Shown: piece after piece, positions 62,933-64,000 of the stretch
How positions within the stretch are numbered: position 1 is the stretch's first letter
Layout: the number at the start of each line of letters is the position of its first letter
From: Anaerobacillus alkalilacustris
GTDB lineage: Bacteria; Bacillota; Bacilli; Bacillales; Anaerobacillaceae
Length of the DNA: 64,000 nucleotides
Reading direction: 5' to 3'
Assembly: GCF_001866005.1 (NCBI RefSeq)
Contig: NZ_MLQR01000020.1
Location: forward strand, 1 to 64,000
Notes under the pieces: model-generated
What the model saw: only the letters and a program-made list of their open reading frames with translations
Databases searched by the model: none
Told to the model about the DNA's origin: nothing
Translations under genes and position numbers: made by a program

Positions 62933-62968
62933 AAAAAGCCTCTTCTATAAGATCGAGGCTTTTTCTTT
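62933..62968. terminator. Terminator between the chemoreceptor and the GH18 gene
   Basis: AAAAAGCCTC and GAGGCTTTTT pair over a 12-base loop. T-rich flanks on both strands allow use by both convergent genes. Confidence 0.92.
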
Positions 62969-62982
62969 TGAGCTAGTTTACA

Positions 62983-64000
62983 TCACAATATCTTTTGGAT
63001 TTTAAACATTTCCGAAAGTAATTCCCAATTTTCCGGGAAACTACGGCCTAGTATAAAGTAACTAGCACCTCTGAGTGAATATTCATTAATAAGATCTAGT
63101 TTTGCTTTCATACTTCGAGCGTCTTCAAACCATACGATATGTTCATTACCAGCTGTGTCATAGTAGGTGAAAAATGGTGCTTGCACGTTGTAGTCATATC
63201 GGATGACGGCTCCAACTTCTCTTGCTAGATTTACTGCTTCTCTTGGTCCGATTGTTTCTGCAAAATCAACAGTTGGATCAAATGGTAACTGCCAATCGTA
63301 TCCGTATAGTGGGAGTCCTAACATAATTTTATCGTTAGGAATTACCGATGTTGCATAGTCTAGTACGGCACGCATGGTTGGTAAAGGTGAGACGGCCCCT
63401 GGTGGACCACTAAACCAACCTCCAATATCATATGTCATCAAATTAACAAAATCAACAATTTGACCATGGGCTGCATAATCGTGATCAAGCCCTCCGAACC
63501 AAGCAACAGGTTCACTAGGCCCAACTTTTGGGGCTAACGTAGTAGAAACTAACACTCCTTGTTCTTTAATTCTCGGTGTAATCTGCCGTAGGAATTCATT
63601 ATATAATTCTCGATCTTCAGGATAATTCTCTTCGAAATCAATATTTACAGCAAAATACGGCTTTTCTGCTAAAATAGCTACTAAATTTGATACAAAGCGC
63701 TCTCTAGCTGTTTCATTCGTAAATAATTCTCTAGTGATAGTAGGTGAAAATTCCTCGCCAGTAAAATTAGTTATGACAAAGATCGGTACGGCATCAGTAT
63801 CTTCAATTGCATTCAAAATTTCATCGTCATTTATTGGAGTAAGCTCACCGCTAAAGGTTACACGGTAACTTGAAACATTGAAGTAAGTCAAATATGGTGC
63901 GTATTTATAAACAATATTGACTGCATTTGGATCATCCACACGAACATAAGCATTTACTTCAATTGGTCGATATCGATAATGCATCGGAGTTTGATAAAAA
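62983..64000 (-). CDS. Glycoside hydrolase family 18 protein (YaaH/SleL-like), 5' end cut by the window
   Basis: The reading frame runs past the window edge without a stop (FYQTP precedes the first in-window Met), so the start lies outside. The visible ~338 residues form a GH18 barrel: the catalytic DxxDxDxE region appears as KPYFAVNIDFEENYPED, followed by FVNLMTYDIGG, LGLPLYGYDWQLPF and ASYFILGRSFPENW. The beginning (IEVNAYVRVDDPNAVNIVYK) is the usual junction after N-terminal LysM repeats in spore cortex-fragment hydrolases such as YaaH/SleL. A role in spore germination or the spore coat is therefore likely. Confidence 0.88.
   Translation of the reverse strand, partial: FYQTPMHYRYRPIEVNAYVRVDDPNAVNIVYKYAPYLTYFNVSSYRVTFSGELTPINDDEILNAIEDTDAVPIFVITNFTGEEFSPTITRELFTNETARERFVSNLVAILAEKPYFAVNIDFEENYPEDRELYNEFLRQITPRIKEQGVLVSTTLAPKVGPSEPVAWFGGLDHDYAAHGQIVDFVNLMTYDIGGWFSGPPGAVSPLPTMRAVLDYATSVIPNDKIMLGLPLYGYDWQLPFDPTVDFAETIGPREAVNLAREVGAVIRYDYNVQAPFFTYYDTAGNEHIVWFEDARSMKAKLDLINEYSLRGASYFILGRSFPENWELLSEMFKIQKIL

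Overview
The window looks like a chromosomal segment of a low-GC, endospore-forming member of the Bacillaceae. Supporting genes are a SigH-type sporulation sigma factor, a LysM/YkuD L,D-transpeptidase, a YaaH/SleL-like GH18 enzyme cut by the right edge, a complete sigY-yxlCDEFG operon, and YkyB and YpzJ homologues. Frequent TTG/GTG starts behind strong AGGAGG-type ribosome binding sites fit the same group. A hybrid cluster protein gene behind a textbook FNR site suggests life at low oxygen. An Anaerobacillus/Bacillus-like alkaliphile is a reasonable guess, but the sequence does not prove genus.

Layout. 0-2.5 kb: a YdeI-like protein, a DUF123/GIY-YIG protein and a truncated IS110 transposase. 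2.5-6.2 kb: hcp and the yhdT-panF pantothenate uptake pair. 6.6-9.6 kb: the sigY operon with its own ECF promoter. 10-15 kb: a GNAT enzyme, small unknowns, YkyB and an SLC13/RCK permease. 14.7-17.3 kb: cadCA with twin CadC operators. 17.7-21.3 kb: a solitary SigH-like sigma factor, a chemoreceptor and a glutathione peroxidase. 21.8-25.9 kb: a bactofilin-like small protein, a tRNA-like structured RNA and an ECF sigma/anti-sigma/membrane protein operon. 26-31.3 kb: an MtnU-like amidase, a GNAT enzyme, a repeat-rich gap and a Cache-GGDEF-EAL protein. 31.6-37.5 kb: small zinc-ribbon proteins, decayed alkaline phosphatase and SDR genes, a thioredoxin-DsbD-like membrane protein, ykuD and a DUF3231 gene. 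39-46 kb: an OYE-like oxidoreductase, a large TPR-plus-GTPase protein, guaC and a long-form isocitrate dehydrogenase. 46.6-51.3 kb: small membrane proteins and a two-gene ZorA/ZorB-like (MotA/MotB-like) operon. 52.4-64 kb: ppc behind a structured leader, a histidine kinase that lacks its phospho-accepting histidine, a decayed TetR/SMR efflux locus, MOSC and DGC proteins, a second chemoreceptor and the GH18 gene.

The intergenic DNA is unusual. At least four interspersed repeat families (called A-D here) fill most long gaps: (A) a modular element of up to three hairpins, about 200 bp; (B) a three-hairpin element resembling IS200/IS605-type ends; (C) a Bacillaceae-type extragenic repeat with GGCGCC-containing inverted ends, one copy of which carries a perfect six-fold 34-bp tandem array; (D) a 17-bp palindrome that supplies the final codons and stop of two unrelated genes.

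The best candidates for undescribed biology are the tRNA-like RNA at 22.24-22.43 kb, the ZorAB-like operon without zorC/D/E, the H-to-D histidine kinase, the TPR-GTPase protein, the ppc leader and the modular repeats.
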